Positions 17,658-26,776 are shown, numbered from the stretch's first letter. The stretch is 64,000 nt of DNA from G963668655 sp963668655 (GCA_963668655.2 CAXXPQ010000001.1:124001-188000), one strand, 5' to 3'. Numbers and translations: made by a program. Notes: generated by a model not told the origin, from the sequence alone.

Positions 17658-19391
17658 ATGGTCACCCGGAACGACAATTCGCCTCCTCCCTCGCCCGATA
17701 AACTACCTAGGCATTTCCAGCCGGAGCGCCGCGACTCCTCCGGCTTGCAGATCGTGGCTCTGGGGGGGCTGGGCGAAATCGGCATGAACATGACCTGCTA
17801 CCGCTACGCGGATGAGATCGTGGTGGTGGACTGCGGCGGCCAGTTCCCGGATTTCACATGGTTCGGCATCGATCTGGTCATCCCGGACATGGAATACCTG
17901 CTGGAACGGCGGGAGATGCTGAAGGCGCTGGTCGTCACTCACGGCCACGAGGACCACATCGGGGCGATTCCCTACTTCGTGCGTGAATTCAAGGTTCCCA
18001 TCTACGCCACGCGCTTCACGGTGGAGTTGATAAAATCCAAGCTGGAGGAACACGGCCTCCTTGGCGCCGTGCCCGTCCATCTGGTGGAACCGGGAGACGT
18101 GGCGGCTTTCGAGCATTTCCGCTTCGAGTTTCTGCGCGTCAGTCATTCCACCTGCGACGCGGTGGGGCTGGCCATCGAAACACCCTTGGGACTTCTGGTC
18201 CATACCGGAGATTTCCGTATCGACACCGCGCCGGGGGACGGATATTCCTTCGATTACGGTGGGTTCGCGGAGCTGGGTCGGCGGGGCGTCCTGGCGCTTT
18301 TTTCGGACAGCACCAACGTCGAACGGGAGGGGTTCACCAAGAGCGAGCAGGAGATCGGCCGGGAACTGGACAACATTTTCCATCGGACGAAAGGCCGGAT
18401 TCTCATTACGCTTTTCGCTTCCTCCATCCCGCGCATCCAGGAGATCATGACCTTGGCGGAACGGGACGGTCGGCGGGTTCATTTCTCCGGACGCAGCCTC
18501 TGCAACACCACCACCATCGCCCGGCGGCTGGGGTTGTTGCGCTTTCCGGACTCGTTGCTGATCGATGAAGAGGAACTTTCCCATCATTCCCCGGAAAGCA
18601 TTCTGATTCTGATGACCGGAAGCCAGGGCGAACCGCGCTCGGTGCTTTCCCGGGTGGCCATGAACGATCACAAGCGCATCCGCATTCAGCCGGGCGACAC
18701 GGTGATTTTCTCGTCGCGCATCATCCCCGGCCACGAGCGCAGCGTCTCCAACATCATGAACCACCTGGCCATGCGCGGCGCGGAGATCTACAACGAGCGC
18801 ACGCATACGGTGCATACCTCCGGCCACGGCCATGCCGGGGAGCTGGCCACCATGCTGAACCTGACCCAGCCGAAGTATTTCATTCCCATTCACGGAGAGT
18901 ACCGCCATCTGGTGCTGCACGCACGGCTGGCCGAACGCTCCGGCGTGTCTCCGGACCATATTATCGTCGCCAGAAACGGGGATCTGATCCAGTTCGATCC
19001 GCAGGGAGGAGCCCTGGTGGGCCGGGAGAACACGGGGCAGGTCTACATCGACGGAAAAGGCGTGGGCGACGTGGGAGACGCGGAGATTCGCGAACGGCGC
19101 AAGGTGGGCATGACCGGCATGGTGGTGCTGGCGCTGGTTCTGGCCAAGACGGACGGCTCGCTGGTGTTCGGCCCTCAGTTCATCTCCCACGGATTCACCT
19201 TCGAGGAGGGCGAGGCGCCCCTGTTCGACGACGCCCGCAAGCTGGTCATCAAGGTGCTCGACGGGATGAATCTGGAAACCAAGACCGACATGGACGAGGT
19301 GAAAGAGGAAATCCGGCTTTCGCTGCGCCGCTTCTTCAACCGCAAGCTGGAACGCAAGCCCGTGGTCCTTCCCATCGTCATTTATATGTAG
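17658..19391 (+). CDS. rnj: Ribonuclease J
   Basis: A 577-aa metallo-beta-lactamase/beta-CASP nuclease that degrades and matures RNA (5'-3' exo- and endonuclease). The metal site is THGHEDHIGA (HxHxDH), with the Asp in HTGDFRID. The beta-CASP motifs are HTSGHGHAGEL and IPIHGEYRHL. A C-terminal domain (about 455-577) supports dimerisation. The N-terminus carries a 25-residue Pro/Ser-rich extension before LQIVALGGLGEIG, longer than in Bacillus RnjA. The start ATG 17658 has AAGCGGAG upstream. Coexistence with a TPR lipoprotein upstream is not a known functional link. Confidence 0.95.
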   Translation: MVTRNDNSPPPSPDKLPRHFQPERRDSSGLQIVALGGLGEIGMNMTCYRYADEIVVVDCGGQFPDFTWFGIDLVIPDMEYLLERREMLKALVVTHGHEDHIGAIPYFVREFKVPIYATRFTVELIKSKLEEHGLLGAVPVHLVEPGDVAAFEHFRFEFLRVSHSTCDAVGLAIETPLGLLVHTGDFRIDTAPGDGYSFDYGGFAELGRRGVLALFSDSTNVEREGFTKSEQEIGRELDNIFHRTKGRILITLFASSIPRIQEIMTLAERDGRRVHFSGRSLCNTTTIARRLGLLRFPDSLLIDEEELSHHSPESILILMTGSQGEPRSVLSRVAMNDHKRIRIQPGDTVIFSSRIIPGHERSVSNIMNHLAMRGAEIYNERTHTVHTSGHGHAGELATMLNLTQPKYFIPIHGEYRHLVLHARLAERSGVSPDHIIVARNGDLIQFDPQGGALVGRENTGQVYIDGKGVGDVGDAEIRERRKVGMTGMVVLALVLAKTDGSLVFGPQFISHGFTFEEGEAPLFDDARKLVIKVLDGMNLETKTDMDEVKEEIRLSLRRFFNRKLERKPVVLPIVIYM

Positions 19392-19424
19392 GCCATATAG
19401 AGGCGGGCCCGGAATCGGGAGAGG

Positions 19425-22400
19425 TCACGCGGGGCGGCTTTCGCCCAGAACTTCCCGGATTTTCCTGGCGAAAGCCTGAGGGGTGTAGGGTTTGCCGATA
19501 AAGTGCATGTCCTTGTTCAGGTTTCCCAGCGTGGCGACAAGTTCCTTCGGATAGCCGGACGTATACAGCACCTTGAGGAACGGATGCCCTTTGCGCAGAA
19601 GCTCGGCCAGTTCCCATCCGCTCATGTGGGGCATGAAGATATCCGTCAAGAGCAGTTCCACGGGCGTACTGTTCGCCTTCATGAGGCCCAGCGCCTCCGG
19701 GCCGTTTCCGGCGGAAAGCACGCGATACCCCAGGCGTTTCAGGATTTTCTCGTTCATGTGGCGCACCACGGGCTCGTCTTCCACCAGGAGAATGCGCTCG
19801 TGACCGCTGGGTAGTCCCTTGACCCGCCGGTCCAGGGGGTCGTCGGTCCGGGTCTTGTGGCGGGGCAGATAGACCTCCGCCAGCGTGCCTTCGCCTTCCT
19901 TGGAGCTGATGTGAATCGCTCCTCGGTGTTCCTTGACGATTCCGTAGGCGATGGACAGGCCCAGGCCGCTCCCCTTTCCCTTGGGCTTGGTGGAGAAATA
20001 CGGCTCGAAGATGCTGGAGCGCGTGCGGCGGTCGATTCCCGCGCCGTCGTCCCGGACGCGGACGCGCACGTAGTCGCCCGGCGAAAGATCCACGTGAAGG
20101 CGGGAAAACACGTCGTCGATGGTGATGTTTTCCGTCTCGATTTCCAGCCGTCCGTTTTCCGTGATGGCGTCCCGGGCGTTGGTCGCCAGGTTGGCGAAGA
20201 CCTGTTCCATCTGGGCCGGATCCGCCCGGACGGCCCACAGGTCGTTCGTCGGATGAAGGCGAACCCGGATGCGGTCGGGCAGGGAGCGTTCCAGAACGGC
20301 GATGGTCCGCCGCAAAAGCTCGTTCAGGTCCAGGGTCTTCGGGTCGGGCTTCTGTTTGCGGCTGAAGGCCAGCAGCTGGCGGGTGAGGCTGGCGGCCTGG
20401 TCGGAAGCCCGCTGAATGTCCGAAAGCAGTTCCCGGATATAGGGATCCGGCCCCTCCTCCATCATGGCCAGGGAGACGTTGCCGGAGATGCCGGTCAGCA
20501 GGTTGTTGAAATCGTGGGCGATGCCGCCGGCCAGCCGTCCCACGGCCTCCAGTTTCCGCGCCTGGAGCAATTCGGCGTGAAGCTGTTTCTTTTCCGCCTC
20601 GACTCGTTTTCGATCGTCGATATTGCGGCTGATGCCCATGACGCAGAACGGCCGGCCCCGTTCGTCCCGGACCAGATTGGCCCGGATCTCCAGCCAGATC
20701 GTGCCGCCGTCTTTCGTGTAACGCTCGATCTCAAGGGTCTGCGTACGGGGGGGCGATTCATGTGCGTGGGCTTTCTCCCATTGCAGTTCCTCCCGAATCA
20801 TCTCTACCGCCCGTTGGGCCGATTCCGGCGTCACCTGGTCGATGATGGGTTGGCGGACGGCTTCCTCCATCGTCAGGCCGGTTTGTCGTGTGATCGCGGG
20901 GCTTACGAAGGTGGTGTTGAAGTCCAGATCCAAGACCCAGGTCACGTCCTCCACGTTCTCGGCCACCAGTTTGTAGCGCTCCACCGCTTCCCGGTACGCC
21001 CGTTCCACCTCTCGGTGCCGGGTGATGTCGCGGATGGCGAGCATTTCGGCCGGAATGCCTCCGTATTCGATGACACTTCCGTTCAGCTCCACCAGGACGG
21101 GTTCGCCGTCGCTGCGAATCAACTGGGCCTCGACGATACCGAGATCCCGTTCCCCCTTCATGTGCTGCCGATACAGGTTTTGAAGGGATTGCCGGAAATC
21201 CGGGTGAATGTGATCGGAAAAATAAGTATTCAGCAACTCGACCTGGGGAATTTTCAACATCCGGCTCAGGATCGGGTTGACGAAAACGAGACGCCCTTCC
21301 CGGATGATGCAAACGCCGTCGGCGGACAGCTCCACCAGATTGCGGTATTTTTCCTCGCTTTCGCGGATGGCGGCCTGGGTCCGGCGGAATTCCGTGATAT
21401 CCCGGAATACGCCGAAGGCGCCCGTGTAACGGCCGTCCGTGTCGAACTGGGGGGTGGAGGTCACCATCAGGTCGCGATACCGGCCGTTCGGCCTGCGCAT
21501 GGAGACCTCGTACGTGTTTCGCTCTCCCGCTTTCCGCCGAACGGTCTCGTCCTGGATGATGGAAAACTGGTCCATGTCGAAGAAATCGGACAGGCTTCGG
21601 CCGGGAAGGGTTTCCAGAACCACGCCGAAAATCTCCGCCGCCGCCCGGTTGGCGAAGATGACGCGTTCGTCGGCGTCCACGGTGCAGATGCCTTCCCCGA
21701 TGTTTTCCACCACGGTCCGATAACGCGTCTCGCTTTCGCGCAGGGCTTCCTCGGCCAGAATGCGTTCGTGGATGTCGGAGGCGATGACCAGGGCCTTGAC
21801 GATCTCGCCCTCGGCGTTGCGCAACGGCTGGATGCAGGTGCGGTACCAGCGTGGCTCGCCGTTGATCACGGACAGGTTCTCCACCACGCGCCCCCGGCCG
21901 TTGCGGATGCAGTGGCGGATGCTGCTTACCTGCCGGTCGGCGATGGCGGGGGGGAAGAAATCCCACATGGTTTTCCCGCGATAACCTCCCGGGTCCAGGT
22001 CCAGGTTCATGGTCGCGATGCCGTTCATAAAAAGGAAGCGCCCGTCGTCGTCCACGATGCTGATGGAATCTCCGGCGCTTTCCATGAGGACGTTATAGCC
22101 TTCCTCGGTCTCCTTCAGCGCCTCGTCCTTTTCCCGCACCAGGCTTTCCAGGTGTTCGCGGCTTCGCTGGATATCCTCCCAGAGCCGGGCGTTTTCGTCG
22201 TTCTGGGCCTTGATCCGCGCCGCCTGGGCGACGATCCGGCAGATCTCCGTTCCCGAGACGGGTTTGGCGATGTAATCGAAAGCCCCGGAGCGCACCGCCT
22301 GAATGGCGGTTTCCACGGTAGGTTCGCCGGTGATGATGATGACCTGGACGCCGGGCTGGACGCGCTGGACTTCCTTCAAAAGCGTCAATCCGCTGACCCG

Positions 22401-22568
22401 GGGCAGAACGATGTCCGTGACGACCACATCCAGATTCCGGGCGTGGAAAAGCTTTTCGGCCTCGGCAAAATCCTCCGCCACCAGAACCTCGTGCCCGTTC
22501 GTTTTCAGGAATTCCCTGAACGTGAGCCGGATTCCTTTTTCATCATCGACAACGAGAACGCGAGCCAT
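19425..22568 (-). CDS. Hybrid histidine kinase: REC-PAS(4)-HisKA-HATPase-REC
   Basis: A 1047-aa soluble sensor kinase. The N-terminal receiver (1-115) has phospho-acceptor Asp52 in VVTDIVLP. A coiled coil (about 125-150) and four PAS/PAC modules follow (about 150-270, 275-395, 400-520, 525-650; recurring 'RDITE', 'AIRDITRH', 'GISRNI' ends). HisKA has GGIAHDFNNLLTGI with the phospho-His, and the ATPase has N, G1 and G2 boxes (NLATNARDAI, DDGAGID, GKGSGLGLSIAYG). The C-terminal receiver has VEDEPV, LLTDIFMP and TSGYPK. There is no membrane segment, so the signal is cytosolic. ATG 22568 has GCAGGAA upstream. The frame is open further upstream, but that part is not convincing coding sequence. Confidence 0.93.
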   Translation of the reverse strand: MARVLVVDDEKGIRLTFREFLKTNGHEVLVAEDFAEAEKLFHARNLDVVVTDIVLPRVSGLTLLKEVQRVQPGVQVIIITGEPTVETAIQAVRSGAFDYIAKPVSGTEICRIVAQAARIKAQNDENARLWEDIQRSREHLESLVREKDEALKETEEGYNVLMESAGDSISIVDDDGRFLFMNGIATMNLDLDPGGYRGKTMWDFFPPAIADRQVSSIRHCIRNGRGRVVENLSVINGEPRWYRTCIQPLRNAEGEIVKALVIASDIHERILAEEALRESETRYRTVVENIGEGICTVDADERVIFANRAAAEIFGVVLETLPGRSLSDFFDMDQFSIIQDETVRRKAGERNTYEVSMRRPNGRYRDLMVTSTPQFDTDGRYTGAFGVFRDITEFRRTQAAIRESEEKYRNLVELSADGVCIIREGRLVFVNPILSRMLKIPQVELLNTYFSDHIHPDFRQSLQNLYRQHMKGERDLGIVEAQLIRSDGEPVLVELNGSVIEYGGIPAEMLAIRDITRHREVERAYREAVERYKLVAENVEDVTWVLDLDFNTTFVSPAITRQTGLTMEEAVRQPIIDQVTPESAQRAVEMIREELQWEKAHAHESPPRTQTLEIERYTKDGGTIWLEIRANLVRDERGRPFCVMGISRNIDDRKRVEAEKKQLHAELLQARKLEAVGRLAGGIAHDFNNLLTGISGNVSLAMMEEGPDPYIRELLSDIQRASDQAASLTRQLLAFSRKQKPDPKTLDLNELLRRTIAVLERSLPDRIRVRLHPTNDLWAVRADPAQMEQVFANLATNARDAITENGRLEIETENITIDDVFSRLHVDLSPGDYVRVRVRDDGAGIDRRTRSSIFEPYFSTKPKGKGSGLGLSIAYGIVKEHRGAIHISSKEGEGTLAEVYLPRHKTRTDDPLDRRVKGLPSGHERILLVEDEPVVRHMNEKILKRLGYRVLSAGNGPEALGLMKANSTPVELLLTDIFMPHMSGWELAELLRKGHPFLKVLYTSGYPKELVATLGNLNKDMHFIGKPYTPQAFARKIREVLGESRPA

Positions 22569-22641
22569 CGTGATTCCTGCGTCAGAGGGTTCCGAAAAAC
22601 ATGCCCGTCGGAAGAAGCGTCCGCTTCCTTTTCTTTCCGGC

Positions 22642-22670
22642 ATTATCGTTTCTTCGCAAAAACAAATCAA
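22642..22670 (-). promoter_or_regulatory. Promoter of the hybrid histidine kinase gene
   Basis: Minus strand: TTGATT (22670-22665), a 17-bp spacer and GATAAT (22647-22642). The leader is about 65 nt to ATG 22568. Confidence 0.65.
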
Positions 22671-22721
22671 TTCCTTTTCGTCCTGGGTGTGAAGGGCGAA
22701 AAAGCGGGCGGCCATAAACGC

Positions 22722-22753
22722 GAAAGAGGCTCCGGAGCGCCGGAGCCTCTTTC
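22722..22753 (-). terminator. Terminator after the HU-like gene
   Basis: A perfect 14-bp stem (22722-22735 with 22740-22753, 4-nt loop) whose arms end in AAAG/CTTTC. It lies 20 nt past the HU stop on the minus strand. The trailing T-run is short on either strand but the stem is strong. Confidence 0.8.
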
Positions 22754-22773
22754 ACTTGTTCTGGATACGCGGC

Positions 22774-23238
22774 TTACAGCATGTCTTTCAGCTTCGGCGT
22801 GGGCTTGAAGCCGACCGTCTTGCTGGCCTTGATTTTGATCTTTTCGCCGGTCTGGGGATTGCGTCCCGTGCGGGCTTTGCGTTTTTTCACGTTGAAGGTG
22901 CCGAATCCCGGAACCGTGAAGCGCTGGTTCTTCTTGATGGAGAGCGCCAGGAGGTTGAACAGATTGTCCACGATCTCGTTGGTGGCCTTGGCGGACAGTT
23001 CGGCCGGAACGCTTTCCTTCAACGAAGCGATGAGATCGGCCTTGGTGCTGACGGGTTTGGGCTTCCAGGCGACCGGGGCCTTCTTCGGCGCGGCGGCTTT
23101 TTTGGCCGGGGCCTTCTTCGGCGCGGCGGCTTTCTTGGCCGGGGCCTTCTTCGGCGCGGCGGCCTTCTTGGCCGGAGCCTTCTTCGGCGCGGCGGCTTTC
23201 TTGGCCGGGGCCTTCTTCGCAACTTTCTTTGTAGCCAT
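22774..23238 (-). CDS. HU/IHF-family DNA-binding protein with lysine-rich N-terminal tail
   Basis: A 154-aa nucleoid protein. The C-terminal 90 residues are a standard HU fold (KADLIASLKESV, the DNA-arm region FTVPGFGTFNVKKRKARTGRNPQTGEKI). Ahead of it lies a tail of four 11-residue units KKAPAKKAAAP plus a partial fifth, like eukaryotic H1 tails. In mycobacterial HupB the basic tail is C-terminal; here it is N-terminal, as in Deinococcus HU. It should bind DNA non-specifically and compact it. The start is ATG 23238 with AGGAGAGG upstream; an in-frame ATG further up is outside the good ribosome-binding site. The promoter at 23295-23323 and a terminator make it monocistronic. Confidence 0.93.
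   Translation of the reverse strand: MATKKVAKKAPAKKAAAPKKAPAKKAAAPKKAPAKKAAAPKKAPAKKAAAPKKAPVAWKPKPVSTKADLIASLKESVPAELSAKATNEIVDNLFNLLALSIKKNQRFTVPGFGTFNVKKRKARTGRNPQTGEKIKIKASKTVGFKPTPKLKDML
23075..23219. repeat. 33-bp tandem repeat inside the HU gene
   Basis: A 33-bp unit (start points at 23075, 23108, 23141, 23174 and 23207) is repeated about 4.4 times with almost no changes. It encodes the KKAPAKKAAAP units. Such near-identical units can gain or lose copies by slippage. Confidence 0.9.
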
Positions 23239-23294
23239 GTTTCCTCTCCTTCTGGGATAATAGAACAAATGTGCCGAGTATGAAATTAGGTATA

Positions 23295-23323
23295 TTTATA
23301 AGGTGATTCCGCCAAGTTGTCAA
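23295..23323 (-). promoter_or_regulatory. Strong promoter of the HU-like gene
   Basis: Minus strand: consensus TTGACA (23323-23318), a 17-bp spacer and TATAAA (23300-23295), with a leader of about 50 nt. The 308-nt divergent gap 23239-23546 holds this promoter and that of the sppA-like gene. Confidence 0.85.
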
Positions 23324-23474
23324 GAAAAAAACTCGGTTACAGGCAGGAAATATGCGGGTTTGCGTGAAGTCGGCCCGCAGACCCCCGGGAATAAAGGCGG
23401 AATTCGATGCCAAAACGAAAAAACCGCAATAATTCCAGTATACTGAAGAGATTCTGGCCGCCCGGTTCTTTTCT

Positions 23475-23503
23475 TTGACACGGAGCCGCCATCGCCGTAG
23501 AAT
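23475..23503 (+). promoter_or_regulatory. Strong promoter of the sppA-like gene
   Basis: Consensus TTGACA (23475-23480), a 17-bp spacer and TAGAAT (23498-23503). The leader is about 37 nt to ATG 23547. Confidence 0.85.
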
Positions 23504-23546
23504 CACGCCCCAGGCAATTCGAAACGTTTCCACAGGAGGCTTCGCC

Positions 23547-24539
23547 ATGACATTTCGATCCGCGTTTTTCCGTCTGGTCCTTGGAATGGCCGCCGTTATG
23601 GCCCTGTCGGCCTGTAGTCCGAAGTTCAGCATGTTCCCGGACAACCGGGCCGCGCTGAAGCAGATCCGGCTGTCCGGCGAGGGCGGCGAGAAGGTTTTAT
23701 TGATCCCCGTGACCGGCCTGATCGACAGCCGCACCCGGCGGGGATTCTTCGGCAGCCGCCCCTCCGTGGTGGAGGAAGTCAGCGTCGCGCTGGAGAAAGC
23801 CAGACAGGACAAGGACATCAAGGCCGTGGTACTGGTGATCGAGACGCCCGGCGGAACGGCCACCGGCAGCGCCCTCCTGCACCGGGAGATCCTGCGTTTC
23901 AAGGAGGAAACCGGCGTGAAGGTGGTGGCCGCGATGATGAACGTGGCCGCCTCCGGCGGATACTACGCGGCCATGGCGGCCGACCATATCGTGGCCCATC
24001 CCACCACGGTCACCGGATCCATCGGAACCATTTTCCTGACGTTCAACATCGAGGGGCTCTTCGACAAGATCGGCGTGGCCACCGAGCCCTTCAAGACCGG
24101 CAAGTACAAGGACATGGGCTCGCCCTTCCGGGAGTTCGCCGACGACGAGCGCGTCCTTTTCCAGACCATGATCGACGAAATGAACCTGCAATTTCTGGAC
24201 GCGGTGAAAAAGGGTCGTCCCATGCTCACCGAACAGGAACTGGCGGCCGTGGCCGACGGGCGCGTCTTCACCGGCAAACAGGCGCTGGCCAGAAAACTGG
24301 TGGACGGCCTGGGAGACATTCACGACGCCGTGGCGGAGGCTCGCCGGCTCGCCGGGCTTCCGGAAGACGCCAGCGTGGTGGTGTTCCGCCGCAAGGAATT
24401 CGAATCCGACAGCCCGTACAACACGGCCAGCAACGGATTTCTCTTGAAGGCGCTCGTGGGCGAGGCGGGCTTCGAAGGGCTGAACCTGATTCCCCGAAGC
24501 GGCTTCTACCACGTCTGGGAGCCCGGGCTGTCTCGCTAG
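23547..24539 (+). CDS. sppA: S49-family signal peptide peptidase, lipid-anchored
   Basis: A 330-aa serine protease of the short (single-domain) SppA type, which cleaves leftover signal peptides or membrane peptides. The signal peptide ends in MALSAC, a lipobox, so it is anchored as a lipoprotein rather than by a transmembrane helix. The nucleophile Ser is in NVAASGGYYAA, with VTGSIGTI following; the general-base Lys is in TGKYKDMGSP. ATG 23547 follows AGGAGG. trmL starts 26 nt downstream and trpS 57 nt after that, so an sppA-trmL-trpS transcript is likely. Confidence 0.9.
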   Translation: MTFRSAFFRLVLGMAAVMALSACSPKFSMFPDNRAALKQIRLSGEGGEKVLLIPVTGLIDSRTRRGFFGSRPSVVEEVSVALEKARQDKDIKAVVLVIETPGGTATGSALLHREILRFKEETGVKVVAAMMNVAASGGYYAAMAADHIVAHPTTVTGSIGTIFLTFNIEGLFDKIGVATEPFKTGKYKDMGSPFREFADDERVLFQTMIDEMNLQFLDAVKKGRPMLTEQELAAVADGRVFTGKQALARKLVDGLGDIHDAVAEARRLAGLPEDASVVVFRRKEFESDSPYNTASNGFLLKALVGEAGFEGLNLIPRSGFYHVWEPGLSR

Positions 24540-24565
24540 GATCCGCCGGAACCGAGGGAATCTCC

Positions 24566-25042
24566 ATGCGCATCGTCCTCGTCGAACCCGAAATTCCGCC
24601 GAACACCGGTTCCATCGCCCGGATGTGCGCCGGAATGAAGACGCCCCTGCACCTGATCCGTCCCCTGGGTTTCAGCCTGGAGGACCGCTATCTGAAGCGC
24701 GCCGGGCTGGACTACTGGCCGCACGTGGATCTGCACGTCCACGAAAACTGGGAGGACTTCCTCGGGGCCCACGGCGCCTCGGGGCGCTTGTGGATGGTCA
24801 GCCGCAAGGCGGAACGCCCTTATACCGCCGTCCGCTACCGGCCGGACGACATCCTGGTGTTCGGCCGGGAGACGAAGGGACTGGGCGACGCCTTTCTGGC
24901 CCGCTACGCGGACCGCACGGTGGGCGTTCCCATCACGGGAAACATCCGCAGCTACAACCTGTCCAACGCCGTTTCGGTGGTGTTTTTCGAGGCCCTGCGC
25001 CAGACGGAACCGGGCCTGTTTCCTCCCCCGGCGGCGGAATAG
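24566..25042 (+). CDS. trmL: tRNA (cytidine(34)-2'-O)-methyltransferase
   Basis: A 158-aa SPOUT methyltransferase of normal TrmL length. It methylates the wobble nucleotide of certain leucine tRNAs with SAM. Signatures: VLVEPEIPPNTGSIARMCAG at the N-terminus, IRPLGFSLEDRYLKRAGLDYW, the knot motif FGRETKGLGDAFL, and IRSYNLSNAVSVVFFEALRQ at the C-terminus. ATG 24566 is preceded by GAGGGA. It sits between sppA and trpS in a probable operon. Confidence 0.95.
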   Translation: MRIVLVEPEIPPNTGSIARMCAGMKTPLHLIRPLGFSLEDRYLKRAGLDYWPHVDLHVHENWEDFLGAHGASGRLWMVSRKAERPYTAVRYRPDDILVFGRETKGLGDAFLARYADRTVGVPITGNIRSYNLSNAVSVVFFEALRQTEPGLFPPPAAE

Positions 25043-25099
25043 ATACCGGGGATTCACGCGTCGCGACCGACACGGCGGCGCGAAACCGAAGGAGAACCG

Positions 25100-26173
25100 A
25101 TGAGAAAGAGACTGTTTTCGGGCATGCAGCCCACGGGAGCGCTTCATCTGGGAAACTACATGGGCGCCCTGCGCAACTGGACCACGCTCCTGGACGACTA
25201 CGACTGCATCTTCTGCATCGTGGACTACCACGCCATCACCATTCCCTACGACACCGAGGCCATGGCGGGCCGCGTACTGGCGGCGGCCATGGATTACATC
25301 GCCGGGGGGCTCGATCCCCGGAGCTGCAAGATCTTCGTGCAGTCCCACGTGCCGGAGCACACCGAACTGGCCTGGATCTTCGACGCCGTAACGCCGCTGG
25401 GGCAGCTCATGCGCATGACGCAGTTCAAGACCAAGACCGCCCAGTTCGCGGGCGGCGACGACGAGGACACGCCCGACGAAACGGATGACGGTGAGGATTC
25501 CGGCGAGGATCGCGCCAGTTTCCTGGACCTGGCGGGGAAGGTCAACGCGGGCCTGTTCACCTATCCCGTGCTCCAGGCCGCCGACATCCTGCTGTACAAG
25601 GGCGAGGTCGTGCCGGTGGGCGAGGACCAGGTGCAGCACGTGGAACTCACCCGGGACATCGCCCGGCGCTTCAACCACCGCTTCCGGACGGTTTTTCCGG
25701 AGTGCCGTCCGCTGCTTTCTCCGGCCGCACGGCTGATGGGGCTGGACGCGGAAAACAAGATGTCGAAGAGCCTGGGAAACCACATCCCGCTGGAGTCCAC
25801 CACGGAGGAGATCCTGCACAAGGTCACCCGGGAGGCCGTCAGCGATTCCCGGCGCATGCGCCGCAAGGATCCGGGCGTTCCCGAGGAATGCAATATCCAC
25901 GCCTGGCACCGCGTCTTCTCCACGGACGAGGAACAGGCCTGGGCGGCCGAGGGTTGCCGCACGGCGGGCATCGGCTGTTTCGAGTGCAAAAAGAAGGTGG
26001 CGGAGAACATCGATACTTTATTGGCTCCCGTGCGGGAGCGGCGGGCGGAACTGGAGAAACATCCGGACGACGTGCGCGACATTCTGCAAGACGGCGCGAA
26101 AGCCTGCCGGATCATGGCCCGAACCACCATGGAGGAGGTTCGCGAGGCCCTGGGACTGACCCGGCCGGAATAG
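25100..26173 (+). CDS. trpS: Tryptophanyl-tRNA synthetase
   Basis: A 357-aa class I synthetase charging tRNA-Trp. GMQPTGALHLGNY carries the HIGH equivalent and NKMSKSLGN is the KMSKS loop. The tryptophan-site motifs GEDQVQHVELTRDIA and FTYPVLQAADILLY are intact. Odd: a strongly acidic insert (about residues 117-137, DDEDTPDETDDGEDSGED) interrupts the segment between TKTAQFAGG and the 'SFLDLAGKVNAGLFTYP' helix, where most TrpS proteins have a few residues. ATG 25100 has GGAG upstream. Confidence 0.96.
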   Translation: MRKRLFSGMQPTGALHLGNYMGALRNWTTLLDDYDCIFCIVDYHAITIPYDTEAMAGRVLAAAMDYIAGGLDPRSCKIFVQSHVPEHTELAWIFDAVTPLGQLMRMTQFKTKTAQFAGGDDEDTPDETDDGEDSGEDRASFLDLAGKVNAGLFTYPVLQAADILLYKGEVVPVGEDQVQHVELTRDIARRFNHRFRTVFPECRPLLSPAARLMGLDAENKMSKSLGNHIPLESTTEEILHKVTREAVSDSRRMRRKDPGVPEECNIHAWHRVFSTDEEQAWAAEGCRTAGIGCFECKKKVAENIDTLLAPVRERRAELEKHPDDVRDILQDGAKACRIMARTTMEEVREALGLTRPE

Positions 26174-26252
26174 AGATGGTGGCGTGAGTTCCGACCGAAC
26201 GGATCGGCGGAACCGCCGCCGGTCATCGCTCGGCGGCAGGCCGGACAACGGC

Positions 26253-26282
26253 TTGACAAACCGGGACGTTCCGGCATAGGCT
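26253..26282 (+). promoter_or_regulatory. Probable promoter of the DUF1844/PDZ genes
   Basis: TTGACA (26253-26258), an 18-bp spacer and TAGGCT (26277-26282). The -35 is perfect and the -10 is poor. It lies about 95 bp before ATG 26378. Confidence 0.45.
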
Positions 26283-26377
26283 TTCTCTCGAAGCGGTCCG
26301 GGAAAACGAAATGATGGTCGGTGGACCGTCGGAACGAAACGACCGAACTCCAACCTGTCGAGATCACGGAGGAAACC

Positions 26378-26776
26378 ATGGCCGACGAACGTGACGTACG
26401 GGAAGAAGCGGAGCCCTGTGGCTGCGCCGACGGAGCTCCCGATCCCGAAAAGGCGTCTTCTGCCGACCGGGAAAACATGAAGCAATGCGCCGACAGCCAG
26501 GAAAGCCGCCTGCCTCCCATCGATTTCTCCACCTTCATCGTGTCCTTGAGCACCCAGGCCCTGCATCATCTGGGCGAGGTGCGCATTCCGGGGCAGGAGG
26601 CCCTGCCGGAGGATCTGAACGCCGCCCGGCAGACCATCAACATCCTGGAAATGCTGGAGGAAAAAACCAGGGGCAACCTCTCCGAGCGCGAGGCGCGGCT
26701 GCTTTCCAACTTCCTCTACGACCTGCGCATGCGCTACGTCCGCAAGGCCAGGGAACGAAAGTCGGACGGCAAATGA
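26378..26776 (+). CDS. DUF1844 family protein
   Basis: A 132-aa cytoplasmic protein. The C-terminal 80 residues match DUF1844: PPIDFSTFIVSLSTQALHHLGE, DLNAARQTINILEMLEEKTRGNL, EARLLSNFLYDLRMRYV. The family is common in Deltaproteobacteria and Acidobacteria, helical, and of unknown function. The N-terminal 50 residues are acidic and low-complexity with CGCADG. ATG 26378 follows ACGGAGG. Its stop overlaps the start of the PDZ lipoprotein gene as ATGA, so the two are coupled. Confidence 0.88.
   Translation: MADERDVREEAEPCGCADGAPDPEKASSADRENMKQCADSQESRLPPIDFSTFIVSLSTQALHHLGEVRIPGQEALPEDLNAARQTINILEMLEEKTRGNLSEREARLLSNFLYDLRMRYVRKARERKSDGK

Noticed and set aside
22569..22715. N-terminal extension of the hybrid kinase to 22715
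   Set aside because: MARVLVVDDE is the normal beginning of a receiver domain with a ribosome-binding site just before it, and the extension overlaps the predicted promoter.
19857..22808. Plus-strand open frame of 983 codons opposite the hybrid histidine kinase
   Set aside because: The minus-strand translation shows unmistakable REC, PAS, HisKA and HATPase motifs; the plus frame is His/Gly/Asp-rich nonsense typical of an antisense shadow.
23075..23219. Regular 33-bp repeats that could suggest a CRISPR array
   Set aside because: There are no spacers; the units are directly adjacent and encode the basic tail of the HU protein.
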